Shown: positions 33,311 through 46,061, counted from the first letter of the stretch. The stretch is DNA of 64,000 nucleotides from Hetaerina americana (GCA_022747635.1 JAKTNV010000003.1:14688911-14752910), one strand, 5' to 3'. Numbers and translations: made by a program. The notes: generated by a model not told the origin, from the letters alone.

Positions 33311-35130
33311 GCGTGCGGTAAGCGATCGCAACTCTGACTGCTGAACTAAAATATAATTTTAAGAAAAATCGAAATGCATTTACATGAACGCTTCTAAATA
33401 TTAATTACGTCAAAACACAGCCGTCTAAGAGAACAAAAAACGTTGTTTTCGTTTTCTTGGTTTATTCTTAGCACACAACACACAGCTACATTTTTTTTCG
33501 AATTCAATGCCATTAGCTCACTTTTCACTGTGAAAGAACATGAAAATGGTGGTTGTAAAACCTCCACAGTCTAAGTCGGTAACATATTCTGAAAACGATT
33601 AATCTCAAATCCCAGGGTAGATATGTCAGAAAGGGATTCGGTTTTGTCATTAAATTGCCCAATAGAGTAACGGCTAACAGATTTTGTTAAAAGCAATACT
33701 CATCGGATGTAGTTAACTATGAGGATGATCAAAGTACTTCTTACAAGGCTAAGACTAGTTAGAGTAAAAAGCTTGTTGAACTGAGAGCGATACTCGAGAC
33801 CTTCGCGTCCTTTAGTCTCGAGTGCCAGTCTCGCGACGATACTGGGGTTGAGGATTTTGAGTGGTTGACCGAGGGACATCTTGTTCAGCTAAGGACTAAG
33901 CTTGACAATTAAAAAGGAAAAGCTTTTTTACATGGGTCCCACCGAAAGAAAAATAAAATGACATTGTTTTAAGTTTACCTTTACTTCCAATGACGCTGAT
34001 AATGATCAAATCCGTAAACTAAAATCAGCACAAACTAATTATATGCAATATAGAGCAATGATGAGAAAAATATAATATTGCTCAGTTGAGATGCGCCAGT
34101 AGATATTCTTGGTATATCCTCCATTATACTCAGCCCATGGCCACTCTCAACATGTCGCATCCTTCCATGAAAATATCTGTTAACAGCCTCCAAAAATAAA
34201 ATTTCTCCGCGAAAATTTCCCTAAGTAAGTTCTCTCAGGAGATCACAGTAGGATAGCTTCTAGCCACTCTTTGTTTGTACAAAGAATTAATTCTACATAA
34301 TGAATATGTTTAACATGCTTTACCGCAAAGTATTTTCAAATCACCATTTGTTACTATAGATGTTTACATTCAAGAGGTTCGGTCAAAACGTATTACCTTT
34401 GGGTTTCATTACTCTATAACCCTAAGACTTCATCTAAAACGTTCAAATAACATTAATTCGTTAAAGAAAGAAAGATCCAGAGGACCGAGAATAGGAAGCA
34501 AAAATATATACATAATATATTTGTGAATTACAGGTAACAAGCATCAAGAGTTAAAAGGAAGGAGAATGGTGTATAGAACTACGCAGCCCCGTAGGTACAG
34601 TTATTAAATAAAAGTACGTGGCCTGAAGCGTAAATAAATTTCGGAAAAATTAAACAGACGATTGGTCTAACGGTCGGTTGCTCACCCAAATCACGCCACA
34701 TGTTTGGAATTCTGCAAATGCCAGCTACACAGCGGCCCCAGGGAAACAAGAAGAAGGCTAAACGGGACCACGGGGAGAAACGGAGCAGTTTAGTCATTCG
34801 GGAAGGTACAAATAAAAAAATTGAAGCCATGAAAAGTTCACGAGAAGCACTTACGGGAATATTTTTTTAAACTCTTTGATTACTGCACATATGCTGCCAA
34901 CATTGCCTCTTTTCGGCACAATGGATCGTTTGAAAAATATTTTTTAATTTCAAGGAATTGAAATAAACCCTCTACGAATGCAAAGCGGAAAAATAAAACG
35001 TAAAGAGCTGAGGCCCGGGGAAATGTGTTTCAATATTTCAACATTTCCCGTGCGGTGAGTAGGACTCCGAGCTGTGATGAGGCGGTGGTATAGCAGTACG
35101 AGTAAGCTGATATCACCGACGAACAGCAGT
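33311..35130. other. AT-rich DNA, nothing recognised
   Basis: A short open stretch at about 33775-33912 (KLVELRAILETFASFSLECQ..., ending at a TAA) looks mildly protein-like but has no known relative and no clear splice context. Otherwise nothing was identified. Confidence 0.4.
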
Positions 35131-35500
35131 GGCAACAAAGGGATCGCATACCGCCCGTGCCCCGCAGGCCTCTCGTGTTTTGGACACCTGCGAGCCCGTC
35201 CTCCTCCCCCCCCCCTCCACCCTCCTCCCCCCCCTCCGCCGCCCCTCCTACCCAAACCCAGCCACCCCCCACCCGCGGCTCCCTCATCCGCCCGCATCTC
35301 CCGCAGACACACTCTCCAATGACATCCCCCCACCCTCTCCCCACGCCTTCCCTCCCGTCATCTCCCGAGTGCTTCCGCAGAAAAATTCGTCTGCTGCGGC
35401 ACGCGTATATCTTTCCAGCGAGTTTTTCCACTCGAATTCCATCACTTCTGGATTTCATCCCCTTCAATTCCACATACAGAAAAACAACCCTTTAATTCCC
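35131..35500. repeat. C-rich tract (i-motif/G4-prone)
   Basis: Runs of 6-10 C on the + strand at 35206-35290 alternate with short T and A interruptions, giving many G runs on the minus strand. ORFs up to 174 codons (+) and 147 codons (-) are Pro-rich or Gly-rich and reflect composition. Confidence 0.75.
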
Positions 35501-35809
35501 TGCACAGAACAAACCTTTCCTTTTCGTCCAATACATTCTTTTTTCGACTACGATTTTTATTTTTCTCCGCATACTTATTTAATTGTGATGCATTTATCAG
35601 GTCAGATTGATCAGTTGAACGCGCTGGATCAAGTATGTACATCGGAAATATAATGAGAAAGCAAGCAAATAAAAACTAAAATCATGACAGTATGTGAAGG
35701 AGACGAGATTCAATAGGAATCCTTTTGAAAAGAAGCAAATCTGAACGAGGGGGATCGCTCAACTAGTTCGAAAGGAGCATAGATTTTAAAGGACGGAAAT
35801 CGAGGTATA

Positions 35810-36185
35810 TCGAGCGGAGATTAACTTAAACAAAGAGGGCGTTTACCAAGAGTGCACGTGATTAAATGAGATGAGTTCACAAAACAGGGAGAACGTAGAA
35901 TCATCCGTGTGGAGACTGACACTATGGATCAGAGACGTGGGTCAGTGGTAAAACAGACCAGATAAGAATGGAAGCCTTTGAAACTCGGTGTTCCAGGAGG
36001 AAGCTCGAACGGACGGACAAAATAAGGAGAGAAAGAGGAAATGGAGTACAATAAGCAAAAGAAGAATTTGATGGATCGCGAGCTACTTGAGGCACAATGG
36101 TTTTGTAGTACGCACATAAATGGGAAAATAGAAAGAATGACATTATTGCTGCATTCAACCAATATTGTTCAGGACGATTGAGATG
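35810..36185 (+). pseudogene. RTE/BovB-like LINE fragment
   Basis: The + strand reads YGSETWVSGKTDQIRMEAFE, followed by TRCSRRKLERTDKIRRERGN and then a stop. This corresponds to the conserved YGxETWxL...RRLEAFEMWxWRRM...WTDK block near the C-terminus of RTE-type reverse transcriptases. It is more diverged than the copies at 45.5 and 48.8 kb. Upstream, KEGVYQ at about 35834 may be the KEAFNxKRG block, so I start the feature there with low precision. No AAT tail is seen. Confidence 0.62.
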
Positions 36186-37635
36186 AAAAATGCTTTTCAA
36201 ATAAATGTTAGAATATTAGATTTGAAAAACTATTTTCCTGACAGTTATTGGCAATTCTGGAAATAGCTGACTTGATTTATCCCTCGATTTCTTGACTATA
36301 GGTGTACAAGTAGAGTGAAACTAAGATTTATTCTTTAGTTTCGAGCAGTGAATGTGATATCACCGTAATTTTAAACAGTTATACTTACCACTGACATGTT
36401 ACTCTTGCTTTGTCCGAGTGTTTTATGAATAGTTAATATTGTAAAATAGATTCTCTTTCTCTAGGCCTGACAATATTCTTGGTGTACCCTAATCTTTTAT
36501 CCACCCTTCATTTACTTTCGTGCTAATTAAGTTCTGTAGCCCATAGGCTTAACAAAATAAAATTGTAACTGTATTCAACTAATATTTGAATAAAATCTAG
36601 CTTTGAAGGCAGAGGTGAGTGTGCATGTGCATATGAGAGTTTTCCAAGGAGAAATCTCATCGTGGTGTCGAACAGTCCGCGGCACAAAAACGCTGAAGAA
36701 CCTCTGAACCCGACCAAAGGCGAACGATTAGCGATCCCCCGAGATCTTTGTGAAAGGCAATCACAACTTGAATGCCCACGAATCTCAAAAACATATTTAC
36801 ACCGTTAAGTCTCCCAAAGTTTGTTGACTCGGGTACGGAAATAAAATAAATGTTATCTGAGAAATATTCGTTGGGATCTCCAATTTTTATAGCGTGTTGT
36901 AAGAATAACTAACTATTTTGGCTTGATTGCTCACAGTAATAAAAACAATGGACCCTCTTGGCTGTTTACATGACAAGTTCCATTCTAACGTAACAGAATA
37001 ACTACGCCCTGCTGTCTTCATGATCGCCATTATGAAGTAAATTACACTCAAATACCACCGAATATCAATAATATGCACATGCACAGCTGTACACTTTCAA
37101 TTCCACCACTCCCATCGAAGTAATTAGGAATTATTTCATCATACGACCAACTTAACAACTGCACAATACGTTAACCTTTGGATTTTGAGGTCCAACCGCA
37201 ACTTGGTGTTTACTTTAATGTTTTTCGAAAATAACAATAAAAAAATGGGGTGATACAGGTATGTTACCAATATCGCCGAAATTCTTGAGAAAAGAAAATC
37301 ATTGAAAACATTTATGGCTACAAAATCCTTATGTATTCCTCAGCAGACCTCCTTTCATTTTTTCGTGCTTTTCCAGATACTTGGAGAGAAATTACAAAAG
37401 TTAGAAATGCCCTTCATCATCAAGAATTCATTAGATTTCTAAACTCTTGTTTAAGTAAAAATTAGCACACAATCCATAAATATACACAAATAATAAAAAT
37501 ATGTAATAGTCGATTTAAAAAAAACATTGGGTCAGGTTAAATGAAAACAGGCGAGGAAACGTAAGGATGAACGCAAAGGATAAGTAAATTTACGCGGAAA
37601 GGTATATTAGCGTGGGGTAGAGAGTCACCGCCTCT
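36186..37635. other. AT-rich DNA, nothing recognised
   Basis: ORFs do not exceed 65 codons and no repeat family is recognised. The donor-like ggcagag/gtgagtg at about 36614 has no credible matching acceptor. Confidence 0.5.
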
Positions 37636-38330
37636 GAGTCTCTCATCAGTCCCTCCCAACCCTCCCTCGTTCTAATGCCCGTCCCTCCTCCCGCCCTGTT
37701 TCAAAATCATCCTTCCCTCGGGCAGAACACCTCCACCTCCCAAAACCATCAACCGCTTTAAATTTCACCCCATCGCCCAGTCGCTTAATAAACCCCCGTT
37801 TGATGATTGTTTCTCCTCGCCCCTCCCCCCACCGTCGCATCCCCCGCACCGCCACCTTCCCCCATCGTACGACACCCTCCCATCCCCTCTCGTCCACGAT
37901 CCTCAGCCCGCACTCGCGGGGACACCTCCATGTGAGCCCGCTCGCGTGGAGTGATATGGTAGCCGTCCACAGGCAGCGGATCCCTGATGAGAAATGTCGG
38001 CGGGGCGGAGTGGTTTAAGAATAAAAAAAACACCCTCGGGGGAAGAGGAGGGGGGAGAGTTTAGAACACGGGATTGCCAGGGAGGGAAGGAATAATATTT
38101 TCGGAGAGCGGTGAACAAAGGGGAATATCGGAAGAGGGCGGATGTGAAAATAAATGAGAAAAATACGCTGCATATTGGAAGAGAGCGAAAGATAGGCGAT
38201 TCCGATATTATCGACCTGCCTCGCTTCCCTTTGCCCCTTTCTCCTTTTTCACTCGACCTCCTTCCGCCGGCCTGGTTAATTATTGGTTGAAGTTCATCAA
38301 CTCCTCTCCCCAACGAAAGAGAAAGAGATA
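37636..38330. other. C-rich to G/A-rich tract
   Basis: C/T-rich DNA at about 37640-37905 is followed by mixed CpG-bearing DNA and then a G/A-rich block at about 38030-38120. A minus ORF of 187 codons (37903-38466) ends within it. Its product starts MTTHVWLLSGETQVPMKGLA and is Ser/Pro/Phe-rich later. No domain is recognised and I do not call it. Confidence 0.4.
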
Positions 38331-41300
38331 GGTAATTTATATGGGGTGGGGGCACGTTCGTGTTTTTTTTAACAAACGCTGACCGCATGGCGAAGAGGCT
38401 TGCTATTGCGAGCCCTTTCATTGGCACTTGAGTCTCACCAGAAAGTAACCACACGTGGGTAGTCAAAATAGTCGCAAAAGTGGTGAGGCTTCACTTGCTC
38501 CACCCTATGTACGTGAGCGAAGTTTGTGTGCTGCTTTCAGGGGGAATCGTGCTCCAAAATGCATTTTAGAACTTATGCTAAAAACAATGAAGTAACTAGC
38601 AAAGTATGCCGACATCATATGAGGAAGCATTTATACATTTATTATGGTGAAGGGTAGGCCACACTGCAAGGGAATCACCAAGTCATTCAGACATTTTTAA
38701 ATGACGCTTCCCTCTGCACACATGATAATAGGGTAGATAGTAAATATTAGGATTTAATATGCGAGACAACGGTATTTTGTCGCGGAAGAGGCAAAATACA
38801 AATGCAAAAAAATTAAGATCAAAGAAGATGTTAGTGCGTCTGGCGGTTTACGAACTAAGAACATTATCATTTTTTTCCACAGGTCTGAGTTTGCTCAGAT
38901 GCCACCCGAAAGCCTCCCATTATTATACCTGCACATATTTTATAAGCTACGTAATAGTTCCTTTGAAATTTTTCGACGTATTTGATCATAGATGAACCAT
39001 TCATCAATCTTTTTAGAAGTTAAAACCGGGGAATCAAACGCAGGAAAGAGTCATTGCAGCTCTTCTGTCCCTCACGAGAAAATAGAAAACGTAGAATTGA
39101 ACATATTTGAATCGCAAGTCATAACATTCTTAACATAAATTCGATCATATACACATAAGGTAATTGAAATTAAGTACTTTACTCGTAAGAACACATTTTT
39201 TCCGCTCGTGTACAACTGAAAAATCTCATATTCCTTTCTGAGTGCCCATGACCCTTTCTCAGTGCCCTGTAACTCTGCTTCGAGCTGCTACATTACAATC
39301 CTATTTTATCCACCAACACTCCTACACAGGAGCGCGGAGAATACAAATGAGGATAGGAAGGGACAGCCATTTCTCGACCTCCAGCGCTACTACAGGTTCC
39401 CCTCCATACTTTATAAAGCCTCGAAGCGACGAGAGGTTTGGCTTGAATACACACTTGCTGTTTGTTCTGCCTAATTAAACTCAAACAAGGCAGTGTAAAA
39501 GCAACGAACCAGAGGTGCACAGACTGACGGAATGGCATATGTGATATTAAGCTGTTATTAGTTTTTACCATTTTAAAAACAACATGCTCGGTGGTCAACC
39601 GCTCCCCACACTTGTGGCAAGTGACCCAGCCATAGGATTCAGCGATGAGGTGCTCCAGGTCGCAAGGCAAAACCCGCACCAGCAAAGAGAACTTCACAGG
39701 AATCATTCATTTTACCCACCTCTCGGACACGCCACTTCAAAGGACCCCTTTGATACACGTAAAGGTGTTCGGGATGCGTGATACTCTCAGCGATGGAACT
39801 GTGCAAATATTATTCTTACTCGGGAAAATTATTAGGTAATTAACAAACCATTTTCCCTCAAAACCTTCAAAATGATAACGCCATGGGAAATGGGCACAAA
39901 CGTCTTTCACTCTTTTTCTCTGCGGGAGGGCAACCTTTAAATGTTCATCGAAATGCAAGCCATGTTGAAATACTATATGGCGCGCTAAATAGTATCAATG
40001 AATTAAACGAAAAAGACATTTAGTTAAGTTTTCTATGCCTCGTGACAAAATTGAGAGCAGTCATTGTAAAAATGAATCTTTTCCCATTGATACTGCAGGC
40101 TTGTTGCATGACTTGTATCACTTAAGTAATAAAAATATGTCGAGCGGTTTTCCTTAGACACCATGATGATTATTTAAGAAATGTAATGAATATGGCATAT
40201 CTTTGCATTCATTGCAGATCTTTGCCCAGTTCATCAAATGAACGAATGATTAATTTGCAATAAATAATGTATCAATGGGGCGTCAATGGTATCGAAGGGC
40301 GCTTGGTTCGTGGGTACATGGGTTTTAAAAAAATGTACACATTTTGCTGGCGTTGCATCTCGTAAATTATGCCACAAAGTCCCATGGGTGATTATCATTT
40401 TATGCCTCTGACTGAGATGGCCTTTGAGAGGACTGCGTGGATCTTATTGGACTGCCCGTCCCCGAGGGCCTGCGGCGACGAGACCCCGAGCCATCCAGCC
40501 ACGCATTGGACCCCGCCGCCGTCGCCACATATTAAGGTGCGTTATGGTCCTAACACACGTCCACTAAAAATCGATTCCAGTGGGAAGGGCGCCGCCGCTA
40601 AATGAGGTCTTGCTAGACTCATAAACGTCAGGAGAGAATGAAGATAAATGCCACCACTTCAAGAAATAAATCAATTACGCCGCGGATAGGGCGTAATTCT
40701 AGTCTAGCTGGAAACGATCTATCCATTTCGAAATATGCTTGAAAAAGGAATTTAAGAGACGCTACCGGGATAAAAAGATGATGATCGCGTAAAAAATTGT
40801 AATCCACTAACGATGATTAACCAGGACTAAAGTCAGGCCTCCTTGACAAACCGAATGATAACCTTCCATGAATCTTAAAATGTATGAATGATATGATATT
40901 TAAGATTTTGAGAAAAGGCATTATTTTAAAAATTGTTTAAGATATGGTTCTAATAAATCTATAATGAGTAATTTTTTTAAAAGTCTCACCGAAAAAAATA
41001 ATTACGGATAATTATGCATGAACATTTTTACGACTAACCTCCGATTTCATTGTCTCAAATCCAAATGTAATAATAATTTATCGAATCAATTTACATGGGC
41101 TGAGTGCTCCTTGCATGTATGTCTTTGATAACCTGTTTTAGTAATTAGATAATTTAACTATTATTGACTATTCCCTTAGTCAATATTTCTGATTGTTTAC
41201 GTTCTATATAAAATAAATAACACCTGAAAGTTGAAACAATAATCGCTTGCATAACTTATGCAACGCCACAAAACATTAAATGCGGAGTTGAATACTACCC

Positions 41301-41540
41301 TTAATAAGGAAGCATGAGAATAATTCCATTAACATGCACAGAAATGTATTTTATACTTAATATGGCCAGATGGAAATATTACCTTTTAGATGGGCAGATG
41401 AAAATGATACCCTAACTTGAGGAAGAAAATTAAGCTTGAGTTTCACCAATCTTAATCATGCATAGTGAGCGTGTTTATCAACTTTATACTACGATATAAT
41501 TTTGATTTGAATGCACGTATGAGAAAACAGTTTCCGGGTG
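38331..41540. other. AT-rich DNA with no recognised gene
   Basis: A GC-richer patch at about 40400-40600 holds a 78-codon + ORF (MPQSPMGDYHFMPLTEMAFE...). A donor-like cattaag/gtgcgt lies at about 40534, but no convincing acceptor precedes it. The 137-codon minus ORF at 39293-39706 and the overlapping + ORFs have no known motif. Otherwise nothing is seen. Confidence 0.4.
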
Positions 41541-42045
41541 AATGAATGCACGAGTACTTCGGGCATTATTCTTAGAGCTAAATTTCCAATACCCCTGCTC
41601 TCGAACACTCAAATTGAGTGAAATGAAAATCACTACCGGGGCATCTTTCCTATCGCTCATTCACGCCCATGGCTTCGGAGCGTGTCTAACGGCACCGTGG
41701 TTGCAAAATGAACGCCGTATTTTCCCGCCGAGTTGTAGGCGTCACGCGAAGCGATCCCCAACTCCCTCGGCAATCGAAATCCTGTCGCCCTTTAATCTCG
41801 CTGAACGCGCTATCGCTCCCGACCCTCCTCCCCTCCCACTCCCCGGGAAGGGCTTCCCCCTACCACACCACCACACCCCCCGGCCTTTCCCTAATTTTTT
41901 TGAAACCATCCGCCGCGTTACTCGCTCCCCGAGTCCTCCTCACCACCCCACCCATTTCCCAGGCAACCATCAATCAACCACGTTCAATATGGCGACCGTA
42001 CAGCGCGCCGTGGCAATAAACCCCGGAGAAGTTTTTAATTTATGA
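41541..42045. other. C-rich tract with CpG patches
   Basis: A 167-codon + ORF (41542-42045) and a 103-codon + ORF in another frame run through it. The C-rich core at about 41820-41970 makes both Pro-rich. No family is recognised, so no CDS is called. Confidence 0.4.
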
Positions 42046-43456
42046 AACGACTTTTCCTTTCTTTATTAAAAGCCATCAAGCGGTTAGCGGCGTTTATTAT
42101 ATTTATTTTTTTAAACCTTTTCCTTTTTAGCTTTTTTATTTCCGGGAGATAAGAGGCGGGATGGGGGAGTGGAGTTTTTTTCCACCCCCTCCTTTCCCCG
42201 TGCACTTCTTCGGCTTCGTAAAATTTGTCTCCTCCACTTTTAATTTTTAATAGACGCACTCGAAAGGTTTCGTCGCGTGAGAAATCGTGCGGTGGGAAAT
42301 CACTTTTCTAATTTATGCTCATTTCCTCGTAAATTGATTCGGGATCTTTAAGGCGGTTGCCCCCACCCTGGAAGTCACTCGACGGTCTCAGGTCGTTTTA
42401 TTCACTGAAGGTTACGTGGAGGATATATATTACTTACTGCTTATAGGCTGATTAAAAACCCTATGCACCAATTTCCGTCGGATTGGTGAAAACGATTGGG
42501 TGTACTACTTAGCTCTCATGACGGAAATACCGTAATCGGTCTGCTAATGCCACAAATAACGTAACTATATTGGGCGCAAAATATCAATGAAAAGCCTGAC
42601 AGTTACCTGTTGTTCAAATTCTACTGATCATCTGCATGGAAGTTGTTGAATAAATGCTTTATGAAGTATTGGGTTAATTTATACTCGTATATAAAATGTG
42701 GTATTGTTTCCTTTGTCCAGATACTGGACAATGAATTCGAATCTAAACGTATTCGTAACAGTAATTTTGAAAGAATTTACTATTCTCCCTCAGGTAGAGC
42801 TAGTTACTGGTAGCTTGAAGCTCACCAGCTGACATTTTCCCACACGTCTAGACGAAATGTAACATCCAACGAAACTTTCAAATCCTCCAGTTGTTTTACA
42901 GTTGTAATTAGCAGTAGTATGAAAAGCTCCCAAATTAAATAATATAAAATATTATTTAGGACACACTAACAAATATTCCATCCAAAATGAGGTTATCTAC
43001 ACGCCATATGCATGTATATTATTACTGAAAAATTACCCAAAAAAGTAATAAGGGTCAGTATGCTAACACTGAATAATTTTTTAAGTATGAAATGGGTGCA
43101 AGTGTGTTATATTAGTTATATTGATATTTCCGATACATTTGTCTTTCTAAATTATTGCTAGATGTGAATGCAATTTTTCCTTAAAATATAAATTGATTAG
43201 TTGCTATTGCACCCAAAATTGTGGAAGAGTATCTTAATCAGGGCAGGATAAGCCTCAAAATTTACAGGAGCCGTCATATAAATAAACATTCTTCGAGAAA
43301 ATATTTTTATTTAATTGATATCTATTAATGAAGGAATATAGGACACACCAAAATATAATTTTATAATTGCTATAATAAGAATACATTTTATAAATTTTGC
43401 TGCATAATTTTGTATGCATAATTAAAAGATTCTACATAAAAGGAAAGATCACTCAC
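42046..43456. other. AT-rich DNA, intron-like
   Basis: No ORF above 74 codons and no recognised repeat. On the minus strand this sequence would be the intron following the candidate exon at 43457-43509. Confidence 0.45.
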
Positions 43457-43509
43457 CATTTGTGAGGATGTTTTCGGCTTCTTGTTGATGTCTGGAACTT
43501 TCTGATTTG
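43457..43509 (-). CDS. Candidate small internal exon (53 bp)
   Basis: On the minus strand a strong acceptor (aaatattttttttattgcag) is followed by 53 bp and a strong donor (atg/gtgagtgatc). Both sites match the splice consensus well and the surrounding DNA is AT-rich and intron-like. All three frames are open: NQKVPDINKKPKTSSQM, KSESSRHQQEAENILTN and QIRKFQTSTRSRKHPHK. The host protein and the frame are therefore unknown. No neighbouring exon is firmly identified. A chance pairing of good splice sites is possible in 64 kb, but this is the best pair I saw. Confidence 0.35.
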
Positions 43510-43833
43510 CTGCAATAAAAAAAATATTTTATTAGAGAATTATCAAAGAGTTAGTTCACACAAAAAAATAATGAGACTTCTTAAAAATACGGCATCAGAA
43601 AAGGGATATTTCTTCTCTGGAAATGCCTATTTTTAGGACCTTTAACCCTAATTTATTGATGTACATTGTCTCTTTTGTACAAGTATAATTGCTTAAAATA
43701 GAAGGCATTTGCGAAAATATGACTTCGAAAATTCTCAATGACTCATATTAGCATTTGTTTTAACGGATCACAGGCGGTGGCATAAATTCGCATGTGTTTA
43801 CTTATGACTCATCCGTTAGCCGCACAAAAAAGC

Positions 43834-44070
43834 TTATTATTATTGGTTATCTACTGGTTGAGATAGGTTTTTGATGGAAACATGGTACCAAACGGCACAG
43901 CGATAATTCCCTTGTATTTCTGAAAAAAAAAACACAGCCCGACATCCAATTTACACTAGGCCCCTCTACAATTCTGTATACTTCCTTCCTCCCTTCATTC
44001 CATCCCATATTGAAGACTGAGATAGAGGGGAGAATGCTAGGCAAGCGGTGATAAGGCAGGAGAGGGATAT
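43834..44070 (-). pseudogene. RTE/BovB-like 3' end with inverted 5' part
   Basis: From about 44022 leftwards the minus strand encodes MGWNEGRKEVYRIVE and then RNTRELSLCRLVPCFHQKP, ending at an AATAATAATAAG-type tail. This is the shared RTE 3' end. To the right of about 44022 the next stretch (44023-44065, gatagaggggagaatgctag then gcaagcgg) carries the block that should precede it (VIEGRMLGKR), but on the + strand. The element is therefore inverted internally at about 44022. A mariner relic begins within a few bases of its right edge. Confidence 0.7.
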
Positions 44071-44074
44071 GAAG

Positions 44075-44558
44075 TTTGGAAGTATGAGATTCGAAGTAGT
44101 CCCCATTGGATTGAACCACACGCTCCTAGCGGTGTATCCACATCTTAAAGCAGTCCTCGAACGCAGATTTTGGAATGGCCTTTAGCTCGCGCGTCGCATT
44201 TGCCTGAATCATCGAAACGCTTTCCTTTGAACGCCATTTTCAAATTCGGGAACATCCAAAAGTGGCAGGGAGCTATCTCGTGACTGTGCGGCGGCTGGCG
44301 AAGCTGTACAATCTTGTGTTTCGCCAAAAATTGTTGCACAAGGTTTGATGAATGCACTGGCGTGTTAAAGTGATGAAGAAGTCAGTCACCGCTTGACCAG
44401 CGGCTCGGTCGTTTTCTTCTCACGGCATTACGCAATCTTTTCAGAACTTCAACGTAATATTATTTGTCGATTGTCGGACCTCTTGGAGCAAATTAGTAGT
44501 AATTACCCTCATAGTAATAATAAAAAAGGCATGTCGGATACTTTTCGGACAAACCTCA
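44075..44558 (-). pseudogene. Mariner relic: one terminus and C-terminal transposase
   Basis: At 44558 the minus strand starts with a mariner-like terminus, tgaggtttgtccgaaaagta, preceded by TA (44559-44560). About 100 bp further in, the transposase is picked up as VLKRLRNAVRRKRPSRWSSG, then LLHHFNTPVHSSNLVQQFLA and KHKIVQLRQPPHSHEIAPCH. It ends FKGKRF and VQSNGDYFE near 44080. The N-terminal helix-turn-helix and first catalytic Asp are missing. Where HDNAPAH is expected there is HFNTPVH, and where APCDF is expected there is APCHF, so the second and third catalytic Asp are also lost. The second terminus is absent, apparently cut off by the RTE copy at 43834-44070. Confidence 0.82.
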
Positions 44559-44560
44559 TA

Positions 44561-45449
44561 TTCTACTTCGATTCCGTCTAAGGTACCCATCTTTTCCTCC
44601 ACCCACCTTACTTTCATAAAGTTCTCCCCACTATCACGGCCAGTCAAAATTCTCTACAAATACATTTTCTGTCTTCTTTGGATTTAAATTACTATTTCCT
44701 CTCTCCTCCCCGCGATGTCTAGAATAGCTCGGTTGAAAGCTTGTGGCCCATGCGCAGAAGCGAGTTTTGGGCCGCGAGGGTACCCTTTCCAAGAAGGATA
44801 CGTGGGAAGGGGTGAAAGTCTTTCATTCAATTTGGGACCTCACTGTGACCACGTGCGCTCGTTGACAACCTCGCTGCTTTTTCAACCTTCGTCTTTAGTT
44901 TTACGTTTTAGTTAGCTAGCTTTGTTAATAGTTTTTTCACCTTTGGGTTTATTTAGGTTGTTAGATGGTTTATCTTTACTCTATTCTTAGCATCATATTC
45001 GTAGGCTACTTCCGTTTGTTAGTTAGCAAAATTTTATATTCCATAGTTTTAATCGTAAGTTTTTTTATAAGGTTAGTTCAATATACTTCTACGTTTTTCA
45101 TCAATTTTACCTTTTACATCCATCCTTCTCCACACATTTCAAAAGCTTCCAATACACACCAATCATCTTGCTACAACGACCATGTTTCGACTTCAACGAC
45201 CTCCATGGAAATAACCACGCTCATAACAAAGATTTTCCAAACATTTCCGAATAACCTTACACAACGTTCCTCTCATCAAATTCCTTTTCCTTTAAAAGCT
45301 TTTTGGCTTAATGCCATGCTTACATTCATAATAATTTGACCATCTTGGTTCGAAACACGTCCAAGATGGGTAAATTGCTCCTCCTGCTCTAGCTTATGAA
45401 CTCCAACATTATTTTTTAACTTAGCATAGCTCATCAGGGACTTAGAGGA
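44561..45449. other. Mixed DNA, no gene recognised
   Basis: A GC-richer patch at 44715-44880 carries a 66-codon + ORF without known motifs. The T-rich 44965-45339 holds a 124-codon + ORF rich in Ile, Phe and Ser; it may be composition-driven and is not called. Confidence 0.4.
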
Positions 45450-45940
45450 AGGATGTTAAGGAACGGATAGTCAAAACTTTGGCATTGAGCGTGATTTTGT
45501 ACAACTCTGGAACATGGCCATTAAAGAGTCTGATGGTCAGGTTTTTGAATGCGGTATTGAGGAGGATAGAAAAGGTGAAGTGGACTGAAAGGAAAACAAA
45601 CGACGAAGAGCTAGGCATGGTGGAGGTTTGTTTGGTAAATCAAAAATAGGCAGGAAAGATGGATGCAGAGAGTTTGGATTGGGAATGAGATGTTGAAGAT
45701 TGTGATAGAGGGGAACACTTCAGGCAAACGAGAAAGGGGCAGGAGTACGAGGAGGACAATCAAGTGGGATGGAATGAAGGGAGAAGGAAGTGTGTGGTAT
45801 TCAAGAAGGACTTATTTAAATGTTGGATGTCAGGATATGTTTTGTTGAGAGAGACAAGGGAATCGTCCCTGTACCGTTTGGTAGCTTGTGCCCATCAAAA
45901 ACCTAAATACCGGTGCATTAGCGATAATAATAAATAATAG
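45450..45940 (+). pseudogene. RTE/BovB-like LINE C-terminal region and 3' end
   Basis: The + strand reads KTLALSVILYNSGTWPLKSL, then RRIEKVKWTERKTNDEELGM. After a frame change it continues RVWIGNEMLKIVIEGNTSGK and RERGRSTRRTIKWDGMKGEG. These are the YGxETW, WRRMEKVxWTExKTNEE, NWIGHVLR and VIEGRMxGKRxRGR blocks of RTE-type reverse transcriptase C-termini. The 3' end encodes RETRESSLYRLVACAHQKPK and stops in an AATAATAAATAAT tail at about 45925-45938. At least two frame breaks make it non-functional. It is the best template for the shared 3' end in the window. Confidence 0.85.
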
Positions 45941-46061
45941 CCTTTGTTTTTTTAACGATTTTACGACTAACGCATCGAGTTTTACACACGCTTAGAAAGG
46001 AATGTAACTCTTTGGATTACTGGCTGATTAATTAGCTTCCTTCATCGCCCGCAAATATAAC

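Noticed and set aside
37903..38466. 187-codon minus ORF
   Set aside because: No motif, overlaps a C-rich tract, and no splice or promoter context; retained only as a note.
40380..40540. Exon ending at attaag/gtgcgt
   Set aside because: Donor acceptable, but the only upstream acceptor-like site lies about 160 bp before the open frame and runs into stops.
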